Assembly (NCBI GenBank): GCA_045629945.1
Contig: JAZQSE010000012.1
Location: 1 to 64,000, forward strand
Direction of reading: 5' to 3'
From: UBA1765 sp045629945
Lineage (GTDB): Bacteria > Fibrobacterota > Fibrobacteria > Fibrobacterales > Fibrobacteraceae
DNA length: 64,000 bases
Of this stretch, positions 45,901-54,386 are shown in pieces (the first letter of the stretch is position 1; each line of letters begins with the position of its first letter). The notes under the pieces are model-generated. The model worked only from the letters and a program-made list of their open reading frames with translations, was not told where the DNA came from and did no database searches. Made by a program: the position numbers and the translations under genes.

Positions 45901-46780
45901 CTCTCAATCTCGTGAATACCCTCTTTATACCGATAGTACATTGATTTGGCCAAAATGGGGAATCGGTATAACCATTCCTAATTTCTCTCAACGCATTAGT
46001 TTCTTGAATGGATTCAAGAGCGTTTCTTCAACACACCGTGTTGACTACAGCCATACAAAGACCGTAAAACCGTTCCAAAGCGCTGAAGACTCTTGGAATA
46101 CCACTTGGAATTTCAACCCTCTTGTCCGCCTTTCTTTCTTGACGCAAAAAAATATTCGCATAGATAACAGCGTTCGTTTGAAAATAGAAATGGTTGATAG
46201 AAAACCAAAACAAGAAGTTATTGCTCAAACAAACTGGCCAGAAAAAGAAGAAAACATTGCTGACACCTCTTCTTACTTCTGGGAAACTCCATGGATGCAT
46301 ACTGCCTTATATAAAGATTTTGGTATAAATATTGGCGATGACTTAACCATTACCTACCCATTAAAAACGAAAAGAGGTTTCCAACTCTGGAAATGGTATA
46401 TCAAACTTGATAATGACATTGATTTAAAATTCACTGCTGGTTATGATTTCAGTAAAACCATTCGCCGTTACTATGACCCTGATCCCGGTTTTGATATGTG
46501 GAAAAAAGAAAGTGGAACTGACGGCGTGTATAAAGAATGGGAATTTGATGGTTATAAATACACCGCATACAAACCAAAGTTAGAATTAACCGAAAGAACA
46601 GTACCTTCTAGAACGCATGAATGGTTCTTACGACCAAGTGCGGCTTATCAATTCAACAAAATGGTTTCCACCAGTGCTTATGTGGAATACAGACAAATTC
46701 ATGAAAAGCTAGATGACGAAACGGCTCATATTCGCCAAATATTAACATTTGAACTGGCTTTAATGCTACGCTTTAATTAA
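39995..46780 (+). CDS. sprA: SprA-type T9SS outer-membrane translocon protein
   Basis: 2261 residues with a signal peptide (MKKNILVRISQIGFVGLLSA, cleavage near FAQS). The order and motifs are those of SprA/SOV: SLSLSGTELTGYSENHQGLF, FGDWNVTTIASQDGGSQES, DKNFLAYRYYFLNHEARNNY, and long beta-rich stretches to the final FELALMLRFN typical of a barrel end. SprA forms the giant 36-strand outer-membrane pore of the type IX secretion system. The start is a TTG with weak AAGAAG upstream; no better in-frame codon exists. Other T9SS genes (PorKLMNPUV-like) are not in this window. Convergent with rsmG, with a 4-bp overlap. Confidence 0.9.
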   Translation: MKKNILVRISQIGFVGLLSAAVFSFAQSDNTKDSSEYKSPVQYFDLPPNVTPLDGLLPSGGIGQSNSLMSSPRNIIQDHEIDVGTRSLEVKEKYVNPLSKDTTELWSASYPELADYVNDMYDIGLNRLWLNSLIGNKNDGYTPPEKGSEFDISIPVPMPAWMKTFGFDKPKLFLQGTMDIRLKGYGEYDDAPGSTERSLFPSPSLSYDPSFMVKGKIGPYVTVEINNVESGLGVKNQVRVVYEESYKGEFEDYILQRIEAGTTSLSLSGTELTGYSENHQGLFGIKADWKFGDWNVTTIASQDGGSQESYTINASESTSEFQILDKNFLAYRYYFLNHEARNNYISAGIAGKTTASYAATGLKLYKRSNLNSTEDVLDNITVVYVTPSGQTIEKSVERMTEIPAKDYSYDSKTGILKISGANRNTLIAASWSGDGTGRPGTTVRDGSRLVLIQWDATLSELKDIDKLMLRNVYSVGISDESASSFVLRMKTKSGISGDYLKRLRVADTTTGAPLVNDATIFRKNSTGGYSGEMWLPCLPAKEYSGANAAERARQNCLEPLRNLDSSAAMAQLYTLPVPNLNRYSSKFYFESVGKRRSSTISVRDQNSSHSVSAGACMDISPGTEKLKAGSEVLVRDIDYEVNYELGQIELLSDRALDPNKEITVTFECEPLFEIDNKVLLGARAELPLTYYGFGEGSLFGVTALYKSQSTTASTPTLGNEPFSSFLWGMNLRLQDTSKIITKMMGAIPFLYSKAPSTWRFETEFASSYHNPNTNGKKTALLEDFESTVTGLMYPLTRLSWYQASPPGGISSNIGTYIPDQDYRHQGEFIWHSNTTELYKYIYPNVGDSEVDNQRLSVLKLTLRPNDNLMGKSWGGIMRPNSAYYQDLSEMRYVEVVARGNVGSLYLDLGLLSEDISINGYAPNDNFDGENTLGTTTALHDKGLDGISGSEETRLVWDCRIEGCVSTELTSANVNPTLTDIAQDNYSDDYDEDSDPPRLINGTEDNSGERAYDTEDINRNGSLDTDISFVRYRIDLSSDDPTQYEELKNGWRRWRIPLDQYDTIVSASGNGYKTILSEALFSRIWLGNLNPGVAEAKVQIVNLGVVGNSWEANDVSDMYVTSSTENSQVVDVNGNEINISQTGSTLDSSFLQVTTINNREDAGTYFKSPNTSSERDSETNAALKETALVLDYKNLSPGQEIGVTRIFESDVKDLTSYKTIKMEIHYETEAEKVPVRFAIQMGEGSLEGSSNYYEWSFRPVKFSCTSSERIEDCHEMNWLDNAFAMAIKSFTDMKIGRTPPYTEPVEVDLGGEREERLKLVGNPSMTSVDWIRFVIIADEDASPADLKGTFWLNDLRLSGMDLDWGYAARVSGQMNFSDFATVSGAMRYQDGDFATLSTTGGSPKPKLSDAASQLDVAGDISFSLNKFFPDQNGFHIPMGLGYSSVTERPYMKPTDDMLLEREYFDDLVSDMVQNKLDVHKNSEEEDLRNEARSKGYESYSKNRNFSISYSKDYIPNDNLLQEYLTQIFLERPAFSYSYNESENRSTTSADSSYSYRTVIEYKLGTYNKFNFKPFSSLGRFRYLRPLSESAFEPWPQTFDLTLFDFSYVRYVDQERDPDFVEPQVDKVVTFTADLTHKANIRWNIFSFLNASYSINVKRDMLADREAFVKENFFTGRDGSLFAADEIFAWDHTDRKVYVSADSIVAIPYDTIPQINAAGDTMAIDMQNPDSYKILYDTTTFYKVDSLGKKDYGPKYGILKHERVRNRQFRVNFTPNIIPFLPINMTFNTDFTQQKTIPDDFSLYDETMVEKNFWTISQTNRFEFVPSFRFITFMELFGKGNAAQKFFEKLKWRELRMNWTTSLSTIGENFTLAQLYEEQGVNPLQYYLYGLGIGNGYRNRGLWNIISGDMGLDHRDDYKDFAEYRNRHVDTLVYQGNFTHAVSRSLQLSTGFTLPFWSIGITGDLQWKQDFSQSREYPLYTDSTLIWPKWGIGITIPNFSQRISFLNGFKSVSSTHRVDYSHTKTVKPFQSAEDSWNTTWNFNPLVRLSFLTQKNIRIDNSVRLKIEMVDRKPKQEVIAQTNWPEKEENIADTSSYFWETPWMHTALYKDFGINIGDDLTITYPLKTKRGFQLWKWYIKLDNDIDLKFTAGYDFSKTIRRYYDPDPGFDMWKKESGTDGVYKEWEFDGYKYTAYKPKLELTERTVPSRTHEWFLRPSAAYQFNKMVSTSAYVEYRQIHEKLDDETAHIRQILTFELALMLRFN

Positions 46781-47481
46781 CGAGTCCTTTCAAGAATAGC
46801 TAAAGCCCGCTGTTGTGTGCTATTTGGAATTTTATAATAATGCACAGCGTTTAACTTATAACCATATTTTTCAGGAACTAGAGTCTGCAACTCTTCTTGA
46901 ATCGCAGGGCCTTTCATAAAATAAACTTTTCCGCCGATTTTCAAGGAGTTTTCTAAGCGGAGCAAGGTTTTTTCCATCAATTCAAACGCTCGGCTAATCG
47001 CGCCATCTATGGGAAGTGTCATGCTATGACTTGTGACTTTATGCCCAAACACGTCTATATTTTTTAGCCCGAGTTTTTCAATCACCATATTCAAAAAATT
47101 AACACGATTCGGGCGAGGTTCGCAAAGAGTTAATTGGATTTCTGGATTCAGAATTTTTAATGGAATGCCAGGGAAACCAGCGCCGCTTCCAATATCAATC
47201 ATTCGCTTTGGCCAATTTGATTCATAAGCATTTATAATAGTACAATCTGCATAATGGCGTTCAACCATCGTTTCAAATGCATTTAACCGAGTTAAATCCT
47301 GGTCACCATTATTTTCTCTAAGAAGCGTATGGAATTTCCACAACATCTGAAGAGTTGCTTTTTCTAATTCCACGCCATGAAATTTCAACAATTTATCTAA
47401 ACCTTCAACAGAAGGCGTAACTCTTTTACCGCCAAATAATGGAAACGTTGAACGAGGGGATTTTTTATTCCAATTTTTCAT
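46777..47481 (-). CDS. rsmG: 16S rRNA (guanine-N7) methyltransferase RsmG
   Basis: 234 residues. The SAM-binding motif MIDIGSGAGFPGIPLKI, then CEPRPNRVNFLNMVIEKLGL and GAISRAFELMEK are the RsmG/GidB signatures. It methylates the 16S rRNA at the streptomycin-sensitive site (G527 in E. coli numbering). The N-terminal ~30 residues are an extra Lys/Pro-rich stretch. No partner gene (parA, mnmG) is beside it; it is convergent with sprA and divergent from the next gene. Confidence 0.93.
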   Translation of the reverse strand: MKNWNKKSPRSTFPLFGGKRVTPSVEGLDKLLKFHGVELEKATLQMLWKFHTLLRENNGDQDLTRLNAFETMVERHYADCTIINAYESNWPKRMIDIGSGAGFPGIPLKILNPEIQLTLCEPRPNRVNFLNMVIEKLGLKNIDVFGHKVTSHSMTLPIDGAISRAFELMEKTLLRLENSLKIGGKVYFMKGPAIQEELQTLVPEKYGYKLNAVHYYKIPNSTQQRALAILERTR

Positions 47482-47632
47482 AAATCCAAAATTAAAAATA
47501 AATCAAAAATTTTTTGTTCTGTTTTTTAGAAGATAAGCGTTTCTTTTAAATAGAGGCAAAAAATAAAACACTCTTAAAAGCGTTTCTCTTTTTACTCTAT
47601 AAAAGCAACTTCAAAAAAAGGATTTTTTGACC

Positions 47633-48943
47633 ATGTTCAAATTAAAAGTTCACTTATCCAAAGGATTTTGTTTTTTTCTTGTTTTATTTCTTTTTAGTCA
47701 TTCAATTGCCATAACAGAAACGGAAGTTTTAGAATGGTTTGATGATGGTTTAATTGAAACTATTGAACTCTATGATTTTTTAGAACTTCTTGAAAATGGT
47801 AACGACGAAGAAGCCGAAGCTTTAGCCTTTTCTTTAGGATTATCAGAAAAAGAAAAAAAGCCTAAGCGCACACCTAAAAAATTTCAAGGGACTTTTTCTG
47901 CAAGACTTTCTCTTGATTCTATTGGCAATATAATCAGCCACAAAGAAGAATTGCTTTTAAAATATTCTGTATGGAAATTCCGAGGCGACAATTTTGGCCA
48001 TTGGCTTTTAGCCTATCAAAAAGATAATTACGAAGCTCTTGGTGGCTATTTAAATGACTCCGACATCAAGTTTTTATTTCCTCTACAAACTATTCCTGGC
48101 TCTTGGATTGGGTTTCATAATTCCATTTTTTCTTTAGGTGGTTTACTTGGGACAAACCAATCTTACGCAGGAATGTTAAAACTTTGGAAATTGCGTTTTT
48201 GGATTCTGAATATGAAATCAGAAAACACACTTGCTTTTGATTTTTCTGATAAAGAATTTTCTTTTGCCATATTACACACACTTGAACAGGAAAAAAAATT
48301 ATTCCGTATGGAAACTAATTTTTGTGGCGGAGAATTTTACAAATGGAATTTACGTGGATTATTCTTTTTCCATCAAGATTCTTCAGAACAATATTGGTTA
48401 GACTTACCACAATCCGTAAAGAGCAGCAAACTCTGGACTTCACAAAGTCAAAATATTAATTTAAAGAATCTTTTTTTCTCTCTTGAAGAACGAATCCGAA
48501 TTCCATTAGATTCTGGAAATGTTTTTTATGGGTTGAATTTTAAAGTCCAGAAGAAAAAAGGTTTTTTCCGTTTTTTAACGGCACTTGCATATAAAAATTC
48601 AAGTACAAAACAAAATCTTTTCACATTACGGACTGAACCTGCTTTTCTTTTTTCAGACCTTTTATTTTTTGGAAAACTCCAACACAATTTTTATAAAGAA
48701 TGGCAACATATTCCAAAATTCAGTTTTGGATTTAAAACAGAAAACAATCATTTTTTTCATTGCAAAATGGAATTCATTTTCCCAGAATACGGAGCATCAG
48801 ACAAAAGGCCTTATCAGTTTAGAAATGAAGCAGGAATAAAAACAGAACAAATGGCTATTCACCTTAAATTTAACTGGAAACGAACGCCTAAAAAAGAATG
48901 GTCCCCGAATCATTTTGGGTTAGAAGGGAAAATCTTTTTCTAG
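47633..48943 (+). CDS. Probable outer-membrane beta-barrel protein, unknown function
   Basis: 436 residues from ATG 47633 (a TTG at 47627 is possible). A signal peptide (SKGFCFFLVLFLFSHSIA) is followed by an acidic helical segment with a helix-hairpin-helix-like ITETEVLEWFDDGLIE / FLELLENGNDEEAEA pattern, then long aromatic-rich alternating strands and a terminal KIFF. Acidic HhH-containing outer-membrane proteins are common in the FCB group, but I cannot name this one. It is followed 9 bp downstream by coaE and probably shares its transcript. Confidence 0.7.
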   Translation: MFKLKVHLSKGFCFFLVLFLFSHSIAITETEVLEWFDDGLIETIELYDFLELLENGNDEEAEALAFSLGLSEKEKKPKRTPKKFQGTFSARLSLDSIGNIISHKEELLLKYSVWKFRGDNFGHWLLAYQKDNYEALGGYLNDSDIKFLFPLQTIPGSWIGFHNSIFSLGGLLGTNQSYAGMLKLWKLRFWILNMKSENTLAFDFSDKEFSFAILHTLEQEKKLFRMETNFCGGEFYKWNLRGLFFFHQDSSEQYWLDLPQSVKSSKLWTSQSQNINLKNLFFSLEERIRIPLDSGNVFYGLNFKVQKKKGFFRFLTALAYKNSSTKQNLFTLRTEPAFLFSDLLFFGKLQHNFYKEWQHIPKFSFGFKTENNHFFHCKMEFIFPEYGASDKRPYQFRNEAGIKTEQMAIHLKFNWKRTPKKEWSPNHFGLEGKIFF

Positions 48944-48952
48944 TTTTTGCTT

Positions 48953-49564
48953 ATGCAAAAAATAGGCATTACAGGAATCATTGGTTCTGGCAAAAGCACT
49001 GTTGGAAAACTGCTTCAAGAAAGTGGTTACCCTGTATTAGATGCAGACAAAGCGGTTCATCATCTTTACGAAACGTCTTCTTTATTAAAACAAAAATTAG
49101 TGGATACATTTGGCGAAAGCATTTTAGAGTCTAACGCTGTTTCCCGCAAAAATCTGGCAACAATTGTTTTCAAAAACCAAAGCGCTTTAAAACAATTGGA
49201 AAACATCGTTTACCCTTTTTTAAAAAAAGAGATTATCGACTTTTTCAAAACCTGTGAACAAAATAATCAAAAATTTGCTTTTCTTGAAGCCGCTTTACTC
49301 CATAAGATTCCTGAAATTCTCGAATCACTTGATAAAATATGGTTTATATCAGCACAAGAAAATGTTTTATTAGAACGCCTTGTTAAACGAGGACTTTCCT
49401 TTGATGACGCTGGTCACAGATTAAACCTTCAGAAAAAAAATCCAACCTTTGAAAATTCTGAATTTTTAACTGTTTGCAAAAAAAAATCATCCTGGGTAGA
49501 AGTCATTGAAAACGACAAAACACCAGATGATTTAAAAGAAAAAATTTCAACTCTTTTAAAATAA
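48953..49564 (+). CDS. coaE: Dephospho-CoA kinase
   Basis: 203 residues from ATG 48953. The P-loop ITGIIGSGKSTVGKLL, LDADKAVHHLY, and the C-terminal VLLERLVKRGLSFDDAGHRL lid segment with Arg and Asp residues are those of CoaE. It phosphorylates dephospho-CoA, the last step of CoA synthesis. It has no SD sequence; a TTG two codons upstream is also in frame. It lies 9 bp after the outer-membrane gene and 5 bp from the convergent M23 peptidase gene. Confidence 0.92.
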   Translation: MQKIGITGIIGSGKSTVGKLLQESGYPVLDADKAVHHLYETSSLLKQKLVDTFGESILESNAVSRKNLATIVFKNQSALKQLENIVYPFLKKEIIDFFKTCEQNNQKFAFLEAALLHKIPEILESLDKIWFISAQENVLLERLVKRGLSFDDAGHRLNLQKKNPTFENSEFLTVCKKKSSWVEVIENDKTPDDLKEKISTLLK

Positions 49565-49569
49565 ACTTT

Positions 49570-50877
49570 TTACTGCAATTTCCGGATACGAACAAGAACC
49601 TCTGAATCTCCTGCTTTTTGTGGAGCCACAGCAGCAGTTTCTGTCAAAGATTCCCGAATAGCTTTTGCTTGACTTTTCAAGCGAGCAAGACGTTCGCCTT
49701 CTAATTTTGGTGTTGCAATCATTGTTTTTTTAGAAGGGTTTATCCAACGGCCTTTTTCATCTTTAAATCCAAAATGCAAATGCGGACCCGTGCTTCTACC
49801 AGTATTTCCAACTCGACCAATAACTTGTCTTGCATTAACATGAGCCCCTTGTGAAACAGCTCTTGTATGTAAATGCAAATACCAGCTAGAAGAACCATCT
49901 CTATGTCTAATTGATATTTTATTTCCACTTAGATTATCATAACCGGAAAGCGTAACCACTCCTTCTGCAACAGCATAAACCGGTGTTCCTGTCGGACTAC
50001 CATAATCAATCCCGTGATGCACTTTTCTTTGACCTGTAATCGGGTGGATTCTTGAGCCATAAGCACTTGTTACGTGCAACCTGTCTAATGGGTAACGCAA
50101 ACCATCAAAGACAAGAGCTTCTCCCGTTTCTGTATAATGCGCATTAAATGAACTTTTCGGGTCCGGATCTTCATAACGGAATGCTTCGTGGTGGCCAACT
50201 GTTTTACCATCAAATTCAGCATAAAGTACTTTACCGCTAATCCAAATAGAATCTTCAAAGAAATTTTCTTCTAATAAAATCCTGAATTTATCTCCAGGTT
50301 GTGCTAATTGAAAAGCCACTTTGCATTGTAACACTCCACTTACCACACCAACCATGTGTTTTGGAATACCAACACTTCGCAATGTTCCGTCTAATGTAGA
50401 GCCCTCTGCTAAACTGCCTTCAAATATGGAATGTTTACGAACTATCGTTTTCTCTGGCCTATTGTAAACGAAACCAGAATCTGTTTTAAAAAGCAAATGA
50501 ATTGTTGCTGGGTTTTCTTCATATCGGAAAACTTTAACCTTTTTATTTCCATCTAACAACGCATGGAACTTCTGGCCAACCCGCATTTTTGAAAGTTCCA
50601 CACTATCTTGAATAGACAAAACAATCAAACGACGTTCTTCTTCTGAAAGTCCCATTCGTTCAAGAACTTGGAAAAGTCCATTCCCTGCTTTAACCGTATC
50701 AGAAACTAAAGTTAAATCAGAAGATTTTTCAAGTTCACTTTGCCTTTTTGACAAAGAATCTTTTTGAGAAATTAATTGACGTTGTTCTTCTTGCAAGGCT
50801 TTGATTTTTTCATCTTCACCACAGCCTAAAAGAACAACTAAAACAGAAACGATATAAAACAAAAAAATTCTTTTCAT
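49570..50877 (-). CDS. M23-family peptidoglycan endopeptidase lipoprotein (MepM-like)
   Basis: 435 residues from ATG 50877. A signal peptide ends in the lipobox VLLGC, followed by a coiled-coil-like stretch (EEQRQLISQKDSLSKRQSEL), an OapA-like domain, then the peptidase: GSRIHPITGQRKVHHGIDYG, YLHLHTRA and GRSTGPHLHFGF supply the Zn-binding His/Asp and catalytic His residues. The order matches MepM/YebA, which cuts peptide crosslinks so that the wall can grow. Anchoring as an outer-membrane lipoprotein is inferred. It is separate from fkpA by a terminator. Confidence 0.9.
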   Translation of the reverse strand: MKRIFLFYIVSVLVVLLGCGEDEKIKALQEEQRQLISQKDSLSKRQSELEKSSDLTLVSDTVKAGNGLFQVLERMGLSEEERRLIVLSIQDSVELSKMRVGQKFHALLDGNKKVKVFRYEENPATIHLLFKTDSGFVYNRPEKTIVRKHSIFEGSLAEGSTLDGTLRSVGIPKHMVGVVSGVLQCKVAFQLAQPGDKFRILLEENFFEDSIWISGKVLYAEFDGKTVGHHEAFRYEDPDPKSSFNAHYTETGEALVFDGLRYPLDRLHVTSAYGSRIHPITGQRKVHHGIDYGSPTGTPVYAVAEGVVTLSGYDNLSGNKISIRHRDGSSSWYLHLHTRAVSQGAHVNARQVIGRVGNTGRSTGPHLHFGFKDEKGRWINPSKKTMIATPKLEGERLARLKSQAKAIRESLTETAAVAPQKAGDSEVLVRIRKLQ

Positions 50878-50900
50878 CAAAAACTCAAACTTTAAAATTC

Positions 50901-50942
50901 AAAAAAAAAGAAAGGGAGCCCTATTGTGGACTCCCCTTTTTT
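50901..50942 (-). terminator. Terminator of fkpA
   Basis: On the minus strand a GC-rich stem of about 7 bp (GGGAG plus CC, with one bulge) with a 7-nt loop is flanked by T-tracts on the downstream side. The A-tract at the other end allows bidirectional use. Confidence 0.7.
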
Positions 50943-50950
50943 ATCACTTC

Positions 50951-51697
50951 TTATTTTTTAGGAGCTTCCGGAGCCTTTATTTCCAAAAGTTCCATTTCAA
51001 ATACGAGCAAGCTATTTGCTGGAATGGTTGGCATTTTACGAGCGCCATAACCGAGTTCGCTAGGAATCCAAGCCTGAACTTTTGAACCAACTTTCATAAG
51101 TTTGAGCATTTCTGTCCAACCTGGGATAACTGCTTTAACAGGGAATTCCATTGGTTTACCGCGATCAATGCTGCTATCAAATTTCTTGCCGTCTAAAAGA
51201 GTACCGGTGTAATGAACAGAAACAATAGAAGAATCTGTCGGGATAGCACCAGAGCCTTCCTTAATTACTTTATACTGCAAACCAGAAGCAGTTGTTACAA
51301 CGCCTTCTGCAGTTTTATTTGTTTCAAGGAATGCTTTTTGTGCTGAAAGAGCTTGTTCTGCGGCAATGCTATCTTTTTTCGCACGTTCTGCTTGAGCTTT
51401 TTGAGAAAGTTCATTCAAAGTAACGAAAATCATAGAATCGTTCATAAGATATTTTGCACTATCTTTATTGAAACGTTCTTTAAAACCTTGAATAAAAACA
51501 TCCAAATCAACATCAAGAGAATCTCTTGCAATAAGTTGAGCTTCTGCCTGAACGCCAAAATGAGAACCAAGAGCATAGCTAAAACGGTCTTTTTCTGTAT
51601 CAAGGCTAGATTTGGTTTTTGCTTGGCCAACAGGTTCGAGGCAAGCAGTGAGAGCTAAAGAAAGAATGCCTGCAACGGCGATAGTTTTCAATTGCAT
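50951..51697 (-). CDS. FKBP-type peptidyl-prolyl isomerase lipoprotein (FkpA/Mip-like)
   Basis: 248 residues. The signal peptide ends in the lipobox LTAC. Residues about 30-120 form the helical dimerisation domain, and 135-245 form the FKBP domain (VHYTGTLLDGKKFDSSIDRG, PGWTEMLKLMKVGSK, LVFEMELLEI). Mip/FkpA proteins fold outer-membrane and periplasmic clients and can also act as chaperones. AAGGA five bases upstream fixes the start. It diverges from the helicase gene; the intergenic region has TATTTTAA (minus strand) as a possible -10. Confidence 0.92.
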   Translation of the reverse strand: MQLKTIAVAGILSLALTACLEPVGQAKTKSSLDTEKDRFSYALGSHFGVQAEAQLIARDSLDVDLDVFIQGFKERFNKDSAKYLMNDSMIFVTLNELSQKAQAERAKKDSIAAEQALSAQKAFLETNKTAEGVVTTASGLQYKVIKEGSGAIPTDSSIVSVHYTGTLLDGKKFDSSIDRGKPMEFPVKAVIPGWTEMLKLMKVGSKVQAWIPSELGYGARKMPTIPANSLLVFEMELLEIKAPEAPKK

Positions 51698-51817
51698 AGG
51701 AATCCTTATTTAAAAGTTAAACTGCGTTTAAAATAGAAAAATCCTATTTCTTTTTGTACTCTTTTTTTAAGAAAACGCTTTTCTTTCCCCTACTAGAACT
51801 TGTTATTTTTTGCATTC

Positions 51818-54376
51818 ATGGCAGATCAATCCTTATTAAAGCAAAAAATTGATTCCGTTAAAGCAGGAGAAGACATTTTAACGGCCTTTCTATCTTGGGT
51901 TGAATCAAAAGGCGTTTCTCTTTACCCGGCTCAAGAAGAAGCTATTCTAGAATTATTTTCTGGGAAAAATGTCTTTTTAAACACCCCGACAGGTAGCGGA
52001 AAATCCCTTGTTGCTTTAGCCCTTCATTTTGAAAGTTTGGTTTTTGGCAGACGCTCTGTTTACACATGCCCGATCAAAGCCTTAGTCAATGAAAAATGGA
52101 TGGCTTTATGTAAAGAATTCGGGCCTGAAAATGTCGGTCTTTCTACAGGAGATGCAACAGTCAACCACAATGCTCCTATTCTTTGCTGTACCGCTGAAAT
52201 TCTTTCTAACATGGCTTTAGCAGAAGGTGCCTCTTTAAACATCACTGATATAGTCATGGATGAATTCCATTACTATTCAGATAAAGAACGTGGTGTAGCT
52301 TGGCAAGTCCCATTATTAACTTTATCAAACGCAAGATTCTTATTAATGTCAGCCACTGTCGGCAATACTACTTTTTTTGAAAAAGAAATGACAAGAATTT
52401 CTGGGCGGGAAAGCATAACGATTCGTTCTACAGAAAGGCCTGTCCCATTAGAATTTTCTTATTCAGAAACAGACTTACCAAGCCAGGTTCAACGCTTATT
52501 ACAAGAAGGCAAAGCTCCTGTTTATGTTGTTCATTTTTCACAAAACGAAGCGTCTCAAAGTGCACAAAATTTAAGTTGCCTTGAAATCTGTAATAAAGAA
52601 GAACGCGCTCTCATCGCAAAAGAAATAGAAAATTTCCGTTTTTCAAGCCCTTATGGCCCAGACATAAAAAGATGGCTTCGCCTAGGAATTGGTTTACACC
52701 ATGCAGGCCTTTTACCCAAATACAGAATCCTTGTTGAAAAACTAGCTCAAAAAGGTTTACTTAAAATAATTTGCGGAACAGACACTCTCGGCGTCGGAGT
52801 AAATGTTCCAATCAGAACCGTTTTATTCACAAAACTCTGCAAATACAGTGGCGACAAAACAGCCATTTTATCAGTTCGTGATTTTCACCAAATCGCCGGG
52901 CGTGCCGGGAGAAAAGGTTTTGACAATATCGGTTATGTAGTCGCGCAAGCTCCAGAGCATGTCATAGAAAACAAAAAACTTGCAGCCAAATCACTAAAAA
53001 CAGGTAAACGCTTTGCCAAAAAACAACCGCCAGAAAAAGGCTTTGTGCCGTGGGACAATTCAACCTTTGAACGATTAATTCACTCCGAACCGGAACCTTT
53101 AAAATCCAGTTTTCAAGTAACGCATGGCATGTTACTCAATGTTCTTTCTCGAAAAGAAGATGGCTGCATTGCCATGAAACACTTGATCCGTGATTGTCAC
53201 GAAGACAAAAGTGCCAAACTTTCTTTAAGGAAGCGAGCCTTCCAACTTTTCCGTTCACTTGTTGAAAAAAAGATTATTGAATTTTGCAAACCAGAGTTCC
53301 CTGGGCTTGCAAAAGTACAAGTCAATTTGGACTTGCAAGATGACTTTTCAATGAACCAACCCTTATCCCTTTACTTAATTGACACATTACAAAAGCTAGA
53401 CAAAGAATCTCCTGATTACGCCTTGAATGTTTTGTCTTTAGCAGAATCTATTGTAGAAAATCCAGACCTCATTTTACGCAAACAATTAGACAAATTAAAA
53501 ACAGAAGTTTTAAACGAATTAAAAGCCGAAGGCGTTGAATTTGACAGGCGAATGGAAATACTTGAAAATTTGGAATACCCAAAACCACTTCGAGATTTCA
53601 TTTATGACACATACAATGCCTTTGCAGAAATTCACCCTTGGGTTGATTCCAATGTAAACCCTAAATCCGTTGTAAGAGAAATGTTTGAAAACTTTTCCAC
53701 ATTTTCTTCTTATGTAAAGCAATATAGCTTACAACGCTCAGAAGCCATTCTCTTACGCCATATCAACGCCACCTACAAAGTCCTTTCTCAAACCGTCCCC
53801 GACTCTTATAAAAACGAGCCCCTATTAGAAATGGAAAATTACTTAGGTGAAATGATCCAACGAATTGATTCTAGTTTATGGGAAGAATGGGAACGCTTAA
53901 AAAATCCGGAGTTCCAATTAAATCAAAAAGAAGAACAAGCATTCAGTGGAACTTTACCCGTAGATATAACCGCAGACAAAAAACGATTCCTTGGGCTTTG
54001 TCGCATACGCCTATTTGAATGGCTTACCCTTATTTCAAGAAAACAATACAGCGACGCTTTAGATTTACTTGCAGACGATTTAGCAGAAGGCATGCTTTTA
54101 ACAGACAAAGAAGGAGCCCCTTGGACAGAGCGACGACTAGAAGAAATTTTTAACACTTATGAAAGTACTCACGGAAAATTCAGATTAGACGCAGAAGGGC
54201 GAGCCTTACCTTATACAATATCTAGAGAAGAAAACAACTTCTTATACATTGAACAAATGCTTCAAGATACTGAAAATTTAAACGACTGGAGTATTTGTTT
54301 CTGCATACCTTTAGAAGAATCCAAAAAAGCCTCTGCTGCTTTGATTTATCTAGAAAGCATCGGTGAATCTTTATAA
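51818..54376 (+). CDS. Ski2-like DExH-box helicase (HelY-type)
   Basis: 852 residues from ATG 51818. The helicase core has NTPTGSGKSLVALAL (Walker A), VMDEFHYYSD (DExH box), LLMSATVGN (motif III), GLHHAGLLP, and QIAGRAGRKGFDN (motif VI). The DEFH and GRAGRKGFD forms are the Ski2/Mtr4/HelY group, a superfamily 2 RNA helicase set. The last ~350 residues are a family-specific helical region. It may process RNA; the substrate is unknown. A TATTTTTTG box ends 5 nt before ATG 51818. It overlaps the lpxK reading frame start only if GTG 54363 is used. Confidence 0.88.
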   Translation: MADQSLLKQKIDSVKAGEDILTAFLSWVESKGVSLYPAQEEAILELFSGKNVFLNTPTGSGKSLVALALHFESLVFGRRSVYTCPIKALVNEKWMALCKEFGPENVGLSTGDATVNHNAPILCCTAEILSNMALAEGASLNITDIVMDEFHYYSDKERGVAWQVPLLTLSNARFLLMSATVGNTTFFEKEMTRISGRESITIRSTERPVPLEFSYSETDLPSQVQRLLQEGKAPVYVVHFSQNEASQSAQNLSCLEICNKEERALIAKEIENFRFSSPYGPDIKRWLRLGIGLHHAGLLPKYRILVEKLAQKGLLKIICGTDTLGVGVNVPIRTVLFTKLCKYSGDKTAILSVRDFHQIAGRAGRKGFDNIGYVVAQAPEHVIENKKLAAKSLKTGKRFAKKQPPEKGFVPWDNSTFERLIHSEPEPLKSSFQVTHGMLLNVLSRKEDGCIAMKHLIRDCHEDKSAKLSLRKRAFQLFRSLVEKKIIEFCKPEFPGLAKVQVNLDLQDDFSMNQPLSLYLIDTLQKLDKESPDYALNVLSLAESIVENPDLILRKQLDKLKTEVLNELKAEGVEFDRRMEILENLEYPKPLRDFIYDTYNAFAEIHPWVDSNVNPKSVVREMFENFSTFSSYVKQYSLQRSEAILLRHINATYKVLSQTVPDSYKNEPLLEMENYLGEMIQRIDSSLWEEWERLKNPEFQLNQKEEQAFSGTLPVDITADKKRFLGLCRIRLFEWLTLISRKQYSDALDLLADDLAEGMLLTDKEGAPWTERRLEEIFNTYESTHGKFRLDAEGRALPYTISREENNFLYIEQMLQDTENLNDWSICFCIPLEESKKASAALIYLESIGESL

Positions 54377-54386
54377 GTTTAACTCA

